Assembly (NCBI RefSeq): GCF_003369915.1 | Contig: NW_022881603.1 | Coordinates: forward strand, 11,143,249-11,207,248 | Direction: 5' to 3' | Length of the DNA: 64,000 bases | Source: Drosophila miranda | Taxonomy: Eukaryota > Arthropoda > Insecta > Diptera > Drosophilidae | Shown: piece by piece, positions 48,679 to 60,845 of the stretch | How positions within the stretch are numbered: position 1 is the first letter of the stretch | Layout of the letters: the number at the start of each line of letters is the position of its first letter | Notes under the pieces: generated by a model | Seen by the model: the letters and a program-made list of their open reading frames with translations, nothing else | Told to the model about the DNA's origin: nothing | The model's database searches: none | Translations under genes and position numbers: made by a program

Positions 48679-50439
48679 AAGAAAATAAAAATGAATTAGA
48701 TAGACGTAAATTGCATGCTAGGTTAAGGAACTTATCATATGAAGAGCGCTTAAGAAATTATTTATAAACCAGAAATAGAATATTTTCTGAACTACGAGTG
48801 GATGGTATGCGAGCACTGTCGGTGCGGGTGAGAAAGGCGAGATCCCGTTTTAAGCAAAGGCGAGCTATGAGGAGGCAGGTGATTGCTTCAGTAAAGCGGT
48901 TGTGCAAGAAAGACCCGAGAGTTTTCGCAGAAATCTCTATAATGGGCGAGTCCGTGCGAGGCCTGTTGGATTCAGGCGCTACACACAGCATGCTAGGGTG
49001 TAATGGTCAGGAATTCCTGGAGAAGCTGGGCGTGGAGGCTCGTCGATATTCTTCTATAGTGAAGGTAGCGAATGGGGAAGATCGCGCAATCGTTGGTCGA
49101 GTAGAATTACCGGTGAAATACAAGGGAGAGGTAAAAAGATTAACGTTTTTCGTATGCCCTTTCTTAGAACAGGAAATTTACTTGGGGGTAGACTTTTGGC
49201 GGGTATTCTCATTGGCTCCTGAGGTGATGGGAGAAGGTCCAGTAGGGGCATCTCACAGAATAGTGGAAGAAGTGCTGGCTGATCAAGTCGCTCACTATGT
49301 GGAAGGCCCGGAGAAGGAGATAGTGCAGGAAGAATGGGAGTTGTCAGAGGAGCAAAGGGCAGCCTTGGATCAGGTGAAGGCAGAGTTTCTGACTTTCGAA
49401 GCCGTAGGCCTGGGGAGGACGTCGAGAGAGACTCACAAAATTCAGTTGGTGGAGAAGGCCGAGCCTGTGAAGGATGAACAAAATGTTGGCTTTGGGAGTC
49501 ATCGAGTACAGTGATAGTCCGTGGAACAACCGTACCACCGTGGTGCGAAGGCCGGGCAAAAATCGTTTCTGCCTCGATGCCCGAAAGCTCAACAAAGTAA
49601 CCATCAAGGACGCTTACCCACTTCCTAGCATCGAGGGGATTTTGTCGCGTCTCGATCAGACGATATATATCTCCAGCGTCGACTTAAAATTCGCTTTTTG
49701 GCAAATCGAGCTGGACGAGCAGAGTCGACCATATACGGCGTTCACGGTGCCGGGACGGCCTCTGTACCAGTTCCGTATGATGCCCTTTGGCCTCTGCAAC
49801 GCCGCACAACGCCTATGTAGACTGGTCGATAAGGTGATTCCGGTTGAGATGCGTTCAAACGTCTGTGCGTATCTCGACGACTTGCTGATTATTGCTGAGG
49901 CCTTCCAAACGCACGTGAAGATTCTGCGACAGGTTGCCGAGCGTCTACGAGAAGCAAATTTAACGATAGGGCTGAGCAAATCTAATTTTTGCTATAAAAA
50001 CATTAAATACCTGGGATTTATAGTGGGAGGAGGAGCGCTGAAGATGGATCCGGATCGTGTGTCGGCCATTTTGCGCATTCCCGAGCCGCCATCTGTTCGA
50101 GAATTGCGTAGTTTCCTGGGAACTGCGGGCTGGTACCGGCGCTTTATGAAAAACTATGCTGAGATGGCCGGTCCGCTCACAGACGCCCTGAAAAAGTCGG
50201 GAAATGGAAAGTTTAAATTGACGGAGGAGGCAAAACGAGCCATGGGGGAGCTAAAAGCTGCACTCACCTCGGCACCAGTCCTGGTACACGCGGATTTCAA
50301 GCGGCACTTCTACGTACAGTGCGACGCCTCACATTATGGAGTAGGAGCCGTACTCTTCCAAAGGGATGACGAGCAGAACGAGAGGCCCATAGCGTTTTTC
50401 ACTGCCAAACTGAATTGCCACCAAAAAACTACTCGGTGA
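48561..50439 (+). pseudogene. Family B pol 5' part, copy B2, nonsense and deletion
   Basis: Protease and RT as in B1, but interrupted by a GAA-to-TAA change near 48765 and by a deletion near 49475 that removes about 60 bp at the protease-RT linker. RT from 49474 is open, including the YLDD box, and fails at 50439 at the same poly-A frameshift as B1. This shared lesion marks common descent. Confidence 0.88.
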
Positions 50440-50540
50440 CAGAGAAAGAGTGTCTGGCAGCCCTCATGGCGATCCTTAAGTTCCGTCCGTACGTAGAGCT
50501 AATGCCGTTTACAGTCATAACTGACCACGCCAGTCTCATG

Positions 50541-51518
50541 GTGTTACGCCTGTCGCCTCGTGAACCGAGTTCCTAATAGCCAGTTCTATCTCCGGCAGAT
50601 GCACATCCCAGTCCCGGTGATCGTCTTCCAGATACGCCCGAATCGCGCTGAGTACGCTGAGTTACTCTGCGGAGAATACACTGGCGTCCTCATATGAGTG
50701 ACTCCGAATGCATCGGTCATCTCCTTAAAAGTTTTCGAGACGAACTGAGCCCCATTGTCCGAGTGAATCATCTCCGGCACTCCAAACTTGTAAAACACCT
50801 CGTGAACGAGGAATCTTACAACTTCCTTTGCTGTGGCCTTGGTCATGGTCTTTAGGAATGTGAACTTAGAGAACTGGTCAACTACAATAAATATCCACGC
50901 CTGACCGTTCTTTGACCGCGGATATTTGCCCAAAAAATCAATATAAAGTTTTTGGAACGGGCGCTCAGTGACCACTTCTTGCCCCATCCCGACCTGCATC
51001 CGATAATTCGGCGCTTTCGACTCCTTGCACACGGTGCACCGTCGGATATAATCCCGCACCTCTATCGCCATGTTCGGCCAGTAAAACTGCCTACGCAATA
51101 AGTGCAAGGTTTTCGCGATTCCTCCGTGCGCTGTCTTCTCTTCCGAATGTGCTTTGTCTATCAACGCGGCCGTCAGCGAACTCGGAACCCACAATTTCCA
51201 GACGGCGCCCTCCAGTTGATCATCCAATCGTTCAAAGCGCATGCGCTTAAATATCATGCCGTCAACAATCTGGAGATCAGGTAAGCGGTCTTGGTTCTCT
51301 GTTATTTCCTTCCTTAACTCCTGATATTCTCCAGATTCAAACTCCACCGTTTCAAAACCCAGGATACTACTCGGATCCACTTCCAGCTCTTCAATACTGC
51401 GTGACAATGTATCTGCCACTACATTGTCCGCTCCTTTACGGTGTTCTATGCCGAAATCGAAGGCCTGCAGTTGAAGGGACCAACGAGCTAAGAGACCATC
51501 CAGGTTCTTCATGGTCAT
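50541..51518 (-). pseudogene. Inverted RNase H/integrase block, copy B2
   Basis: Same inversion with the same breakpoints as in B1. A small deletion near 50655 shifts the frame just after VYSPQSN and removes the catalytic Glu segment. The HHCC region and both Asp residues remain. It reads on the minus strand. Confidence 0.88.
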
Positions 51519-51874
51519 GCTACAAGCTGGCAAAGCGACTGCGGTCAATCGGCGAGCATGACATATCGCTGCTGGAGGGTCAGGACAAGCGACAACTCAT
51601 CCAAGAGAGGATTCGCGCTAGTTTACATCAGGCATACGAGCGTAGTAGGGTAAGATACAACCAGCGAGCTCGGGTGTTTTACGCGAGGCCGGGACAAGAG
51701 GTATTCCGCCGAAATTTTGTCCTTAGTGACTTCGGAAAAGGCTTTAATGCCAAGTTCGCGCGCAAATTCATCCGATGCCGGGTAGTGAAGCCAGTAGGAG
51801 AGAACGCGTATGCTCTGGAGGACCTTAACGGCCGTCCCATAGGAGTGTACCACGCCAAAGACCTGAGAATGTAG
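51519..51874 (+). pseudogene. Integrase C-terminal part, copy B2
   Basis: Same as the B1 fragment, with one Glu-to-Gly difference near 51735. The TAG stop precedes the third LTR by about five bases. Confidence 0.8.
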
Positions 51875-51879
51875 TGAGG

Positions 51880-53524
51880 TGTGGGTGTGGCCTACGTTTG
51901 GCGCGGCAGAAGAATGCAGGGCACGCCGGCGTGTGCTCAATAGTGTTCCGGAATCCGGTGGGCATGCCCACGCGTATGTTGTCCCTCCTGGGACTGACGA
52001 CATACTCGTGGTGGTGTTCCAGTCCCACCTGAACGATAGGTGGCCAGGGCTGAGGGCGACGCGCCATCTAGCGGAAGTCCAGGGAGGCTCGATGGTGTAT
52101 GGGGACATCGGGGGGAGCTGGAGCCGTCACTGGGGAAATTGGAAATTTTGTGCTTAAAACAGAAAGTTTGAAGTGAGTACAGAAAAGGCGGGCGATAAAA
52201 TAGGTTCTAATGCAGAAAATTTTACAAACAGCCGGCAAGGAATATAGCCACCAGAACCGGGCCAGAAGGTTTCCTGGAGAGGGACACTGGAGTTCGAGAA
52301 AGTCGACTGCAGAGAAGAAGACTGCCCAACGGAACCTGAGTGAGTTCGTTCCAGTTGCGCGTGTGTGAGCCAAGTAGCGCGGGACGTGTGAAGGGGGAGG
52401 GTGAAAGAGAACGATTTAGCTGCCAGGGCGATTCTAGCCACACCGCACGATCGTTGCATCGCCTTCCAGTGCGTGCCACACGTTTGGTCTCATTCACCAA
52501 GTAACAACCCCGAAACCCTATTCACACACACACACACGCGCACACGTATACACGGACCTATATAAATTTAGGGCTGACCGGCCACGGCCAGCGATCGCCC
52601 ACGTCGTTTGAACTTAAAGAAAAAAAACATAATCCGCACTCCAAACACCGTTCCACATTAAATGTTATTTTGTTCCGTGTGTTGTCCTTTATTTGGTAAT
52701 TAGTATTAGCTTAAACCGTTTAACAAAAAATCTTGGCCACTGAAAAAAAAATATGTAAAAACACCAACACCTTTCACGAACCTAAATCTGCGATCAGCTG
52801 TTCAGTGCCAGAAGATTAACCCTTAGTGGGTGACGCGGGGGTCCCATCAGTCCACCGTATTTGGTCGAGCGATTTGTGGAAAAATATTGTTTATTGTTTA
52901 TGTCCCGGGGACCCTTAACAAGAGCTCTTGGTAGGTTAAGTCTCCGTAGGGGCCCGAGTTAAATTAACTCCCGTAAAACTGGATCCACTCATCTACACAT
53001 ATTCCATTACGTATGGGTGAGGGTATCCCTGTTGGTTGAACGAAATTTCAGCAGTTATTTCCTTGTTTGCCTTTGTGTCGAACGTTTTGGTGTTTCTTAG
53101 TGGTTAGTGATAATTTTGAGTATAGCTATTTATTAATGAGAAAGATGAAATTGTCAATTTACGATTATTAAAGCTTGGATATATATTGAAGCATGATGCA
53201 TTAAATTTAAAATAGAGGGAGGACGCGTGGCGTAAGCCATGGATTAGGCCAGCCGTTACCGTTCCAGCAGAGGGTGGCCAAAATGAACGTTGTGTTTGGT
53301 CACAGGTAGGGCGGGCGCGCGAAGTGATAACACCCAAGCTTCACCCACTTGATAGCCGTCTGTTTATGATTTTCTTTGTTGTTGTTAGGTTGTTGTTAGT
53401 TTTGATGTCCCGAGAAGTAGTATGTTTCCTTTTTTGTCTACATTTGGCGGGCAAGGGGAACTACCCAGCCCTGGGGTCGACAGCTAGCCGGCATTGCCCT
53501 CTGGGAAACAAGCCAAGTGTAACA
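51880..53524 (+). repeat. Third family B LTR (3' LTR of B2)
   Basis: Complete LTR, TATATAA at 52559-52565, ending TGTAACA. Instead of flanking DNA or a primer-binding site, the next bases are the reversed 3' end of a family A LTR. The last seven bases are shared by both. Confidence 0.85.
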
Positions 53525-54564
53525 CTTTGGCACTTTCGTCAGCGGGGATAGTTGGTTTCGTTATCCCTAGCAGGGTCACACCCTTCAATGAGCGCCACCT
53601 TTTGAATTCGCTCCCTTTTCATATTCAGGGTCCCGCTCTTCTTCTCGCTCTCGTCCCACCCAACTACCGTTTTCTATTCACTCATGACTCTTTTCAAATT
53701 TTCATTTTATATCCATTATATTTTCTTATTTATCTTCTTGAACATTATTAATTAATAATCTAGGTTTATAAAAAGGAAACAAATACTAACAAAAAAATAC
53801 TAACAAAAAAAATAAACCCTATTTCGGCCGACTTGGCAGCCCCCTTTGATAGAGGTTGTTGCTTCCTGATGCTTGCTGATGTTTACGCTTGTTTGTTACG
53901 TGGTGTTTTTTGTATGATCGTGATATTTTGTATAATTGTGGGTCGGACGGGTGTAGATGTGTGAAATGTGGTGATGTTATGTGATGTGTTATGAATGAGG
54001 GTATACATGCGTGGGTTGTGTGTGATGTGGGTGGATGAAGGTGTGTGAAATTGATTCGTGTGGTGGGGGTGGTGGTGGGTGGTGGTGGGGGGGGGGGGGT
54101 GTGTGGGGTACACAAACGTGTCTCCAGTCGGTGTTCCGCTGGATTCCTTGGTGCCGGTGCTCCGCTGACGGTTCTCGCACCAGGTTTTCGGCCTGGCCAG
54201 TACCGGGCTGCTGCTGCTGATGTCCGCCGCTTCCGCTGATGTTGATGCCTGCCGCTGATGTCTTGGTGGGATCGTCGTCTCCACGATCACCAATTTTGCG
54301 GCCTCCACTATTCTCCACCGGAAAACCTCCCTTTTTTTCTTCCTCGCCCCGTTTCCTTTTCTCCCACGCAACTCTGCCACTGCTTCCCAGGTTCCACTAT
54401 AGATGCCGCTGTCTCTTTCTTCTCCAGCCCTGATACCTATCGGCTCTCTCCAAAACCGCCCATAACACCACACTACCGTTTCCAGGATTACTCCGCCGAA
54501 ACGGGAGTGCCAAGCAGGCGGGCTTTTTCAATTAAGGGGCCCCAAACGTAGGCCATCGCCCACA
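53518..54564 (-). repeat. Family A 3' LTR
   Basis: On the minus strand it begins TGTGGGCGATGG at 54564 and ends in TTACA at 53518. Its first ~20 bases resemble the family B LTR start, so the families are related. Length is about 1.05 kb. It holds a G-rich tract on the plus strand at about 54060-54097 and a TATAAA-like site near 53770. Part of it (54085-54197) recurs at 7449-7565. Confidence 0.75.
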
Positions 54565-54609
54565 CCCTGAGATTGAGAGTCTCTGGCTCCATCGACTGAG
54601 ATGCCTGGG

Positions 54610-57600
54610 CTACTGCTTCAGATCCTTTGCGTGAAACACCCCAATACGTGAGCCTTGCAACGTCTCCAGCTCGTACAGACTGTTGCCCATACTCCGGATC
54701 ACTCGGCACTTGACGTATTTTGGGCTGAACTTCGCGTTGATGTTGTCTTTAAATTTGCTCAACACGAAATTCCGCTTGTATATCTCCTGACCCGGTGAGT
54801 ACCTAATTTTTCGAGCTTTTCGATTATACCTGTTCTTCGCTCTGTTGTAGGCTTCATGAGAGTTTCCTCGGACCTCATTTCGGACTATTTCCATCTTGTC
54901 ACCCCTCGCCAAGGGGGACATTTGTGCATCATTTAGGGCGCCCAGTCTGCGTGCCAATTTATAATCTCGGTCGCGAGTAAACATGTGCTGCCCAAACAAC
55001 ACAAAGTATGGCGACGTCCCGATACCCGTGTGTATAACGCTCCTAGCCACACACTGGATCTCCGTCAGCTTCTCGTCCCAGCGCGTGTGATCCTCACTAG
55101 CGTATGTCCTTATTGCTGCCAGTACAGTCTGGTTCACTCGTTCGGCCGCGTTCGCCTGCGGTGCATAGTTCCCCGACTTCAGGTGCGGTATGCTTCTCCT
55201 ATCCAGGAATTGAGAGAATTTAGCTGCTTTCCATTATCGGTATGCACTATTTCAGGCACGCCAAACTGCGCGAGACCTCGGCGTGCAAGAATCGGATCAC
55301 GGCCGAAGACGTCGCCTTAGGCAAAGCCATCAACCAGACATATCTGGACATGTGATCGAGGACTATTAGTATGACTACATTGCCACTTCGAGTCCTCGGA
55401 TATGGACCCAGGAAATCCAGGTACAGTTTTTGAATCGTCCTCTCGGTTCTGGTTTCGGCCCCCATGAGTGGACGGTGAACCTGTGTTGAATGGTTTGTTT
55501 CTTTGCAGGTGTCACAATCAGCCACATATGCCTTCACCTGCACGGTCATCCGGGGCCAATAATAGAACTGTCGCAGCCGTCCCAGTGTCCTCGCGATTCC
55601 TCCATGCATTGCCACATCGCTGTCGTGAGCCTGTTGGATCAGTGTGCTCGTCAGGGCTTCCAGGATCCATAGCTTCCACGAAAACTCCTCTAATTCCGGC
55701 CGGCCAAATTGTGTGCGCTTAAACAGCAGTCCTTCCTCCACCTTCAGGTCTGGGAACTCATCCTCATCGCTCTGGACCGACTCGATTTTTCTTCGGTATT
55801 CTTCATCCTCGAAGGTTGTGGTGTCGAACTCCAGGAAGTCGATAGCGTCAACGTCAAAGGGACGTGACAGCATATCGCGACGATATTTTCCTTTCCTTTG
55901 CGATGCTCGATTTCGAAGTCATAAGCCTGGAGAGCAAACGACCACCTGGCTAGCCTCCCATCCAGTGCTTTGAATCGCATGAGCCACTGCAAACTCGCGT
56001 GACCTGTTATCACCGTGAATGGCATCAGTTCTACGTATGCACGGAACTTCTCTATGGCTCTTACCGCCGCCAGACACTCCTTCTCTGGTACGCTATAGTT
56101 GAGCTGTGCCCCTCTTAGCTTCGCCGAAAAGAATGCGATCGGGTGCTCTGCTCCTTCATCATCCCTCTGGAAGAGAACTGCTCCAATCCCCACGTGACTC
56201 GCATCACACTGGATGAAGAAGTGCTTCTTAAAGTCTGGGTGATGTAGCGCTGGGGGCGCTGGTAAGTGCTTTTTTGAGCTCCTCGAACGATTTTCCTGCC
56301 TCCTCCGTCAGCTTAAATTGCCCTTTTCCTTTCAGACAGTCTGTCAGAGGAGCCGAGAGTGCCGAGAAATTTCGCCGATACCAGCCAGCTGTCCCCAAAA
56401 ATCTCCGGATTTGTCTCACGTTCCTTGGCATTGGTATTTGGGTGATCGCCTGTACTTTCTCCGGATCTGTCCTAAGTGCGCCGTCGCCTACGATGTACCC
56501 TAAATACTTTAAATATTTATAGCCGAATTTCGATTTTTTTCTTCCAATTGTCAAGTTTGCCTCCTTGAGACACTTGGCCACTTCCTCTAACAGGTGTATA
56601 TGCTCCTCAAACCTCCGGGAAATAACTAGTAGATCGTCTAAGTATACAAAGACATGGCTTCAGAGTCGTTGTGGAATTACTCGATCCATCAACCGACACA
56701 GCCGTTGGGCTGCATTGCACAACCCGAAGGGCATCGATTTAAATTGATAGAGTGGTCTGCCCGGCACCGTGAATGCTGTGTACGGCCGACTTTCAGACTC
56801 CAGCTCTATCTGCCAAAATGCGTGCTTTAAATCGATGCTGCTGATGTACACCGTATCCTCTACGCGGCTCAGAATTGACTCGATGCTCTGCAGCGGGTAA
56901 GCATCCTTTACGGGTAATTTGTTTAGTTTCCGCGAATCCAGACACAATCGGTTTTTTCCCGGCTTCCGTACCAGCGTCACGCGGTTGCTCCACGGGCTCT
57001 CGCTGGTTTCGATGACTCCGAGACGCAACATTTCGTCCACCTCGGCAAACAACAGCTCTTGCACCGCGGGAGATATCGGGTAGAATCGCTCCTTTACGGG
57101 TACGGCTCCCTCGATTAATTGAATTTCGTGCCTTTCGAGCGTCGTTCTTCCCAAACCATGTGTGTCGAATGCCCTGAAGTTGTTCTTCACCTGGTCCAGA
57201 CGTGTCTGCTGCGTGTGCGTCAACTCGTGCGGTTCCGTTGGTCTACTCCTAGTCAGCACCTCAGCATCAATTTCGGCTAATTCCTTGTGTCGTTCTAAGT
57301 CTACTATATGCGGAGCCAGACCAAACTTCCGCCAGAAATCGACCCCTAGGTACAGCGGTTGTTTCTGCGAGGGACACAGGAACAACTCCATAGTCTGCTT
57401 CTGGCTTCCATACGTCATTACCGTCGACACATGTCCCAGTATTTTATGAGGAGTGCCGCCCGCTGTTTGTACTGAGAATTTCTTTATGTCTTGAAGTTTC
57501 AGCTCCAATTCTCCTATCAGTTCCAGGCCGCCTTTCCCCAGAATGCTCACCGATGCCCCTGTATCCAGTAGTCCCATCAGCGTCCTCGGGCCCAATTTCA

Positions 57601-58000
57601 CTCGTGCGAATGGCCTGTCATCCTGACGAATTGCCGAGTGGACTGCAGCACACACCTGGAGCCGCCTCCTCTTGCGCCCCTGAAACCTGTCCCGAGCCCG
57701 CTGTGCTCTGACTGCTCCCGTTCGGATACTCTCATCGACTTCGTCCCCCATTATCCGATTCCTGGCCTGTTCGTACTGCCGCTGTCTTTCCTTTATCGGC
57801 TTGCGCTCGGACCATCTAGCTTCGGGTAATACCGCTTGGTTAACCTTATATATGGTAGTGTAAATATTCTTATTGCTACTTCTTTCCTTAGGGGTATCTA
57901 ATTTAACGTTGGGGGGCCTATCTATTGGCTGCTTCGCGGCGACGTGGAACTCGACTCCTCCAATTGTGTCGTGCTCCCTTTCGCGTTTCCCGGCCGACAT
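54610..58000 (-). pseudogene. Family A pol, copy A3 (protease, RT, RNase H, integrase), disrupted
   Basis: Domains on the minus strand: protease LLDTGASVSILG (about 57570), RT with FAFW-type SSIDLKHAFWQIEL and [12 protein letters not shown], a TGA stop at about 56657 followed by FVYLDDLLVIS, RNase H (about 56250-55950), the integrase zinc region (HGGIARTLG ... CDTCKE) and core (LYLDFLG), then the integrase C-terminus ending HAKDLKQ at 54610. Frameshifts occur near 56230, 55880 and 55240. The TGA before the YLDD box is also in copy A2, so it predates their separation. Confidence 0.85.
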
Positions 58001-58515
58001 TTAGGGCATTTAGGGAGGATGACCCCGGCCAGCCCGCACTTGTAGCAGAACAGGTTACGCACGGCCGACTCACCCTCAAAATAGGTGTGACCCGGCTGAG
58101 CGCAATGCCAGCACTTCAGCTGGGTGCGGTCGCCTCCGGATTCCCTTGTCCTATGGACAGCATCCAATGCCTCGGTCTGTTCCTCCGGGTCGTGAGTGTT
58201 CGCATCCAATTCATGTACTTTGTGATCTTCCCTGCGCCTACTACCCCCATGGTCTGGACCGCTCCTTGTCCATCGCGTCGCCAGCAGTTTCTCGGCGTCC
58301 GCACACTCTTCTCGCAGCTTCTGTAGATTTGGTATCTGCATTGGATAAATCACCCTCGAAATTGCATCCCTAATATTGATCTTTATGATCTTTATTAGAT
58401 CATAATCCGAGAACGGATTCAGCAATCTCGACCTTAACACCAACATCTCCTGGATGTACTGGTCCGCCGACTCCCCGTGGCGTTGTCGGCGTTCCCTGAG
58501 CTCTTGCTCTCGCTC
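57922..58515 (-). pseudogene. Family A gag 3' part fused to family B LTR sequence (copy A3)
   Basis: The gag frame from its zinc knuckles back to LEREQELRERRQRHGES is intact. Upstream (right) it continues, by chance in frame, into the reversed family B LTR up to 58641. The fused frame of about 240 codons is a recombination by-product. One knuckle has substitutions (CWHCAQPGHTYFEG) that remove a zinc ligand. Confidence 0.85.
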
Positions 58516-59663
58516 TAGCGCGGGACGTGTGATGGGGGAGGGTGAAAGAGAACGATTTAGCTGCCAGGGCGATTCTAGCCACACCGCACGATCGTTGCAT
58601 CGCCTTCCAGTGCGTGCCACACGTTTGGTCTCATTCACCAAGTAACAACCCCGAAACCCTATTCACACACACACACGCGCACACGTATACACGGACCTAT
58701 ATAAATTTAGGGCTGACCGGCCACGGCCAGCGATCGCCCACGTCGTTTGAACTTAAAGAAAAAAAACATAATCCGCACTCCAAACACCGTTCCACATTAA
58801 ATGTTATTTTGTTCCGTGTGTTGTCCTTTATTTGGTAATTAGTATTAGCTTAAACCGTTTAACAAAAAATCTTGGCCACTGAAAAAAAAATATGTAAAAA
58901 CACCAACACCTTTCACGAACCTAAATCTGCGATCAGCTGTTCAGTGCCAGAAGATTAACCCTTAGTGGGTGACGCGGGGGTCCCATCAGTCCACCGTATT
59001 TGGTCGAGCGATTTGTGGAAAAATATTGTTTATTGTTTATGTCCCGGGGACCCTTAACAAGAGCTCTTGGTAGGTTAAGTCTCCGTAGGGGCCCGAGTTA
59101 AATTAACTCCCGTAAAACTGGATCCACTCATCTACACATATTCCATTACGTATGGGTGAGGGTATCCCTGTTGGTTGAACGAAATTTCAGCAGTTATTTC
59201 CTTGTTTGCCTTTGTGTCGAACGTTTTGGTGTTTCTTAGTGGTTAGTGATAATTTTGAGTATAGCTATTTATTAATGAGAAAGATGAAATTGTCAATTTA
59301 CGATTATTAAAGCTTGGATATATATTGAAGCATGATGCATTAAATTTAAAATAGAGGGAGGACGCGTGGCGTAAGCCATGGATTAGGCCAGCCGTTACCG
59401 TTCCAGCAGAGGGTGGCCAAAATGAACGTTGTGTTTGGTCACAGGTAGGGCGGGCGCGCGAAGTGATAACACCCAAGCTTCACCCACTTGATAGCCGTCT
59501 GTTTATGATTTTCTTTGTTGTTGTTAGGTTGTTGTTAGTTTTGATGTCCCGAGAAGTAGTATGTCTCCTTTTTTGTCTACATTTGGCGGGCAAGGGAAAC
59601 TACCCAGCCCTGGGGTCGACAGCTAGCCGGCATTGCCCTCTGGGAAACAAGCCAAGTGTAACA
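58516..59663 (+). repeat. Family B LTR fragment of copy B4
   Basis: Matches the family B LTR from the base equivalent to 52376 to its end; the first ~500 bp are missing. TATATAA is at 58698-58704. The left border is a direct fusion to family A gag. Confidence 0.85.
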
Positions 59664-59665
59664 AA

Positions 59666-60845
59666 TGGCGCCCAATTATTATTTCGAATTCGCATGCATC
59701 TGGACTGACGCAGGTTCGGGTGGTATTACAAGAAATGTCACTCGGGCTGGTAAAGGCAGATGCGGGGAATGAAAAAAAAAAATAAATTTAGTGGAGAAGA
59801 CGACAGCTCGCGAAGTGCAGTTTAGCTGTCCCGGCAGAAGTCGCTGCTGCAGGCTTAAGGTGAGCGTAAAGCTGGTCCTTAATGGCGCGGGGTGATTGAT
59901 GCTAGGGATGGATAGACGGAGGCAGTTAACGGATATATAAAATATGTGATAGGGACTTACGAATTACAGTTGAACATTTTGTCGCTATTCGATGTCGCAA
60001 GTGAACGTAAGTCACTGCCGTTCAACAAAAAAATGGACAGGGAGTTTGCGACGGACACATTGCCTGGTGGACTGTGATATCGAATAAATCTGTGATGGAA
60101 TGTGATATTGGAATAAGTTAGAGTAAGTCATGTAGGTAAATGTTCATTGTAGTTTCGCACCTGTTTGTTTAAAACAAAGCCGCTTTCGTGTTTTTGAACC
60201 TGTTGTCTGTCTGCCGAGAGGTGGTGAGGAGTAGGTGGCCCGGGAGTCGTAAAGACAACCTGTTGTCATGGCAGATCGGTATGATGGATGACAGGAACAA
60301 ATCACAAGCAAAGTGAGCTCATGCACCGTGAGGCTTCTCGTTTATCGGCCATCGCTTAGAGCGATGACTAGAGTAGATGACAGGCCACACAAAGGTGGTG
60401 TTCGTAATTGTAGGATATCCGTAGGGCGACTGTCAAGTGGAGCGCAGAAACTGGAGCGGTTACTGGTCCCGGCTAGTCACGTGTCCCCCTCTTAATGAAT
60501 CTGGTAAGAAGAAGAAGAACTGTTAGGAATTTTTTTTGTTAGGTTTTGTGTTGTGTTGAATGTGTTTGAAGTTTGAGTGTCTTAGGTGTCGATCGAATAT
60601 ACATGTATGTTATTATTTATTTATTCAAATATTTAATTGCATATATCTCGTTAACGGCGCTAGTTGGCGCAATATTTATATCGGTATTTATTTATTTATT
60701 TATCGGAGTATTTATTGGTCCGAAGCGTGGTGTTATTTATTCTTACTAGTTATTTCTTTGGGTATTTATTTCTTTATTTATATATATTATCTTAGTTTAG
60801 GAGTTTCCCTTTTTTTTTTTGTAATATTGGTGTTGCTCGGTGCAG
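59666..60845 (+). other. Primer-binding site and leader of copy B4
   Basis: TGGCGCCCAA begins at 59666. The leader is like those of B1 and B2, without coding content. Confidence 0.65.

Larger units (their letters stand above)
44276..53524 (+). mobile_element. Family B LTR element, copy B2, with the same inverted integrase
   Basis: Second unit of the array, about 7.6 kb from LTR to LTR, near-identical to B1 throughout including the inverted block. Its own lesions are a nonsense codon near 48765, a deletion of about 60 bp near 49475 in pol, a small purine-rich replacement in gag near 48167-48190, and a deletion in the inverted integrase near 50655. Both LTRs are complete. It cannot be autonomous. 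Confidence 0.88.
53518..58515 (-). mobile_element. Family A LTR element, copy A3, 5' truncated
   Basis: From left: 3' LTR (53518-54564), integrase, RNase H, RT, protease and part of gag, all reading to the left. It is the most complete family A copy here, retaining the RT segment missing from A1/A2. It stops inside gag at about 58515, where family B LTR sequence begins. Hence it has no 5' LTR, no leader and no start of gag. Confidence 0.88.

Noticed and set aside
58400..58641. Novel fusion protein of LTR-encoded peptide and Gag
   Set aside because: The frame crosses a recombination junction; the LTR-derived part also reads without coding character in other LTR copies, so the fusion is accidental.
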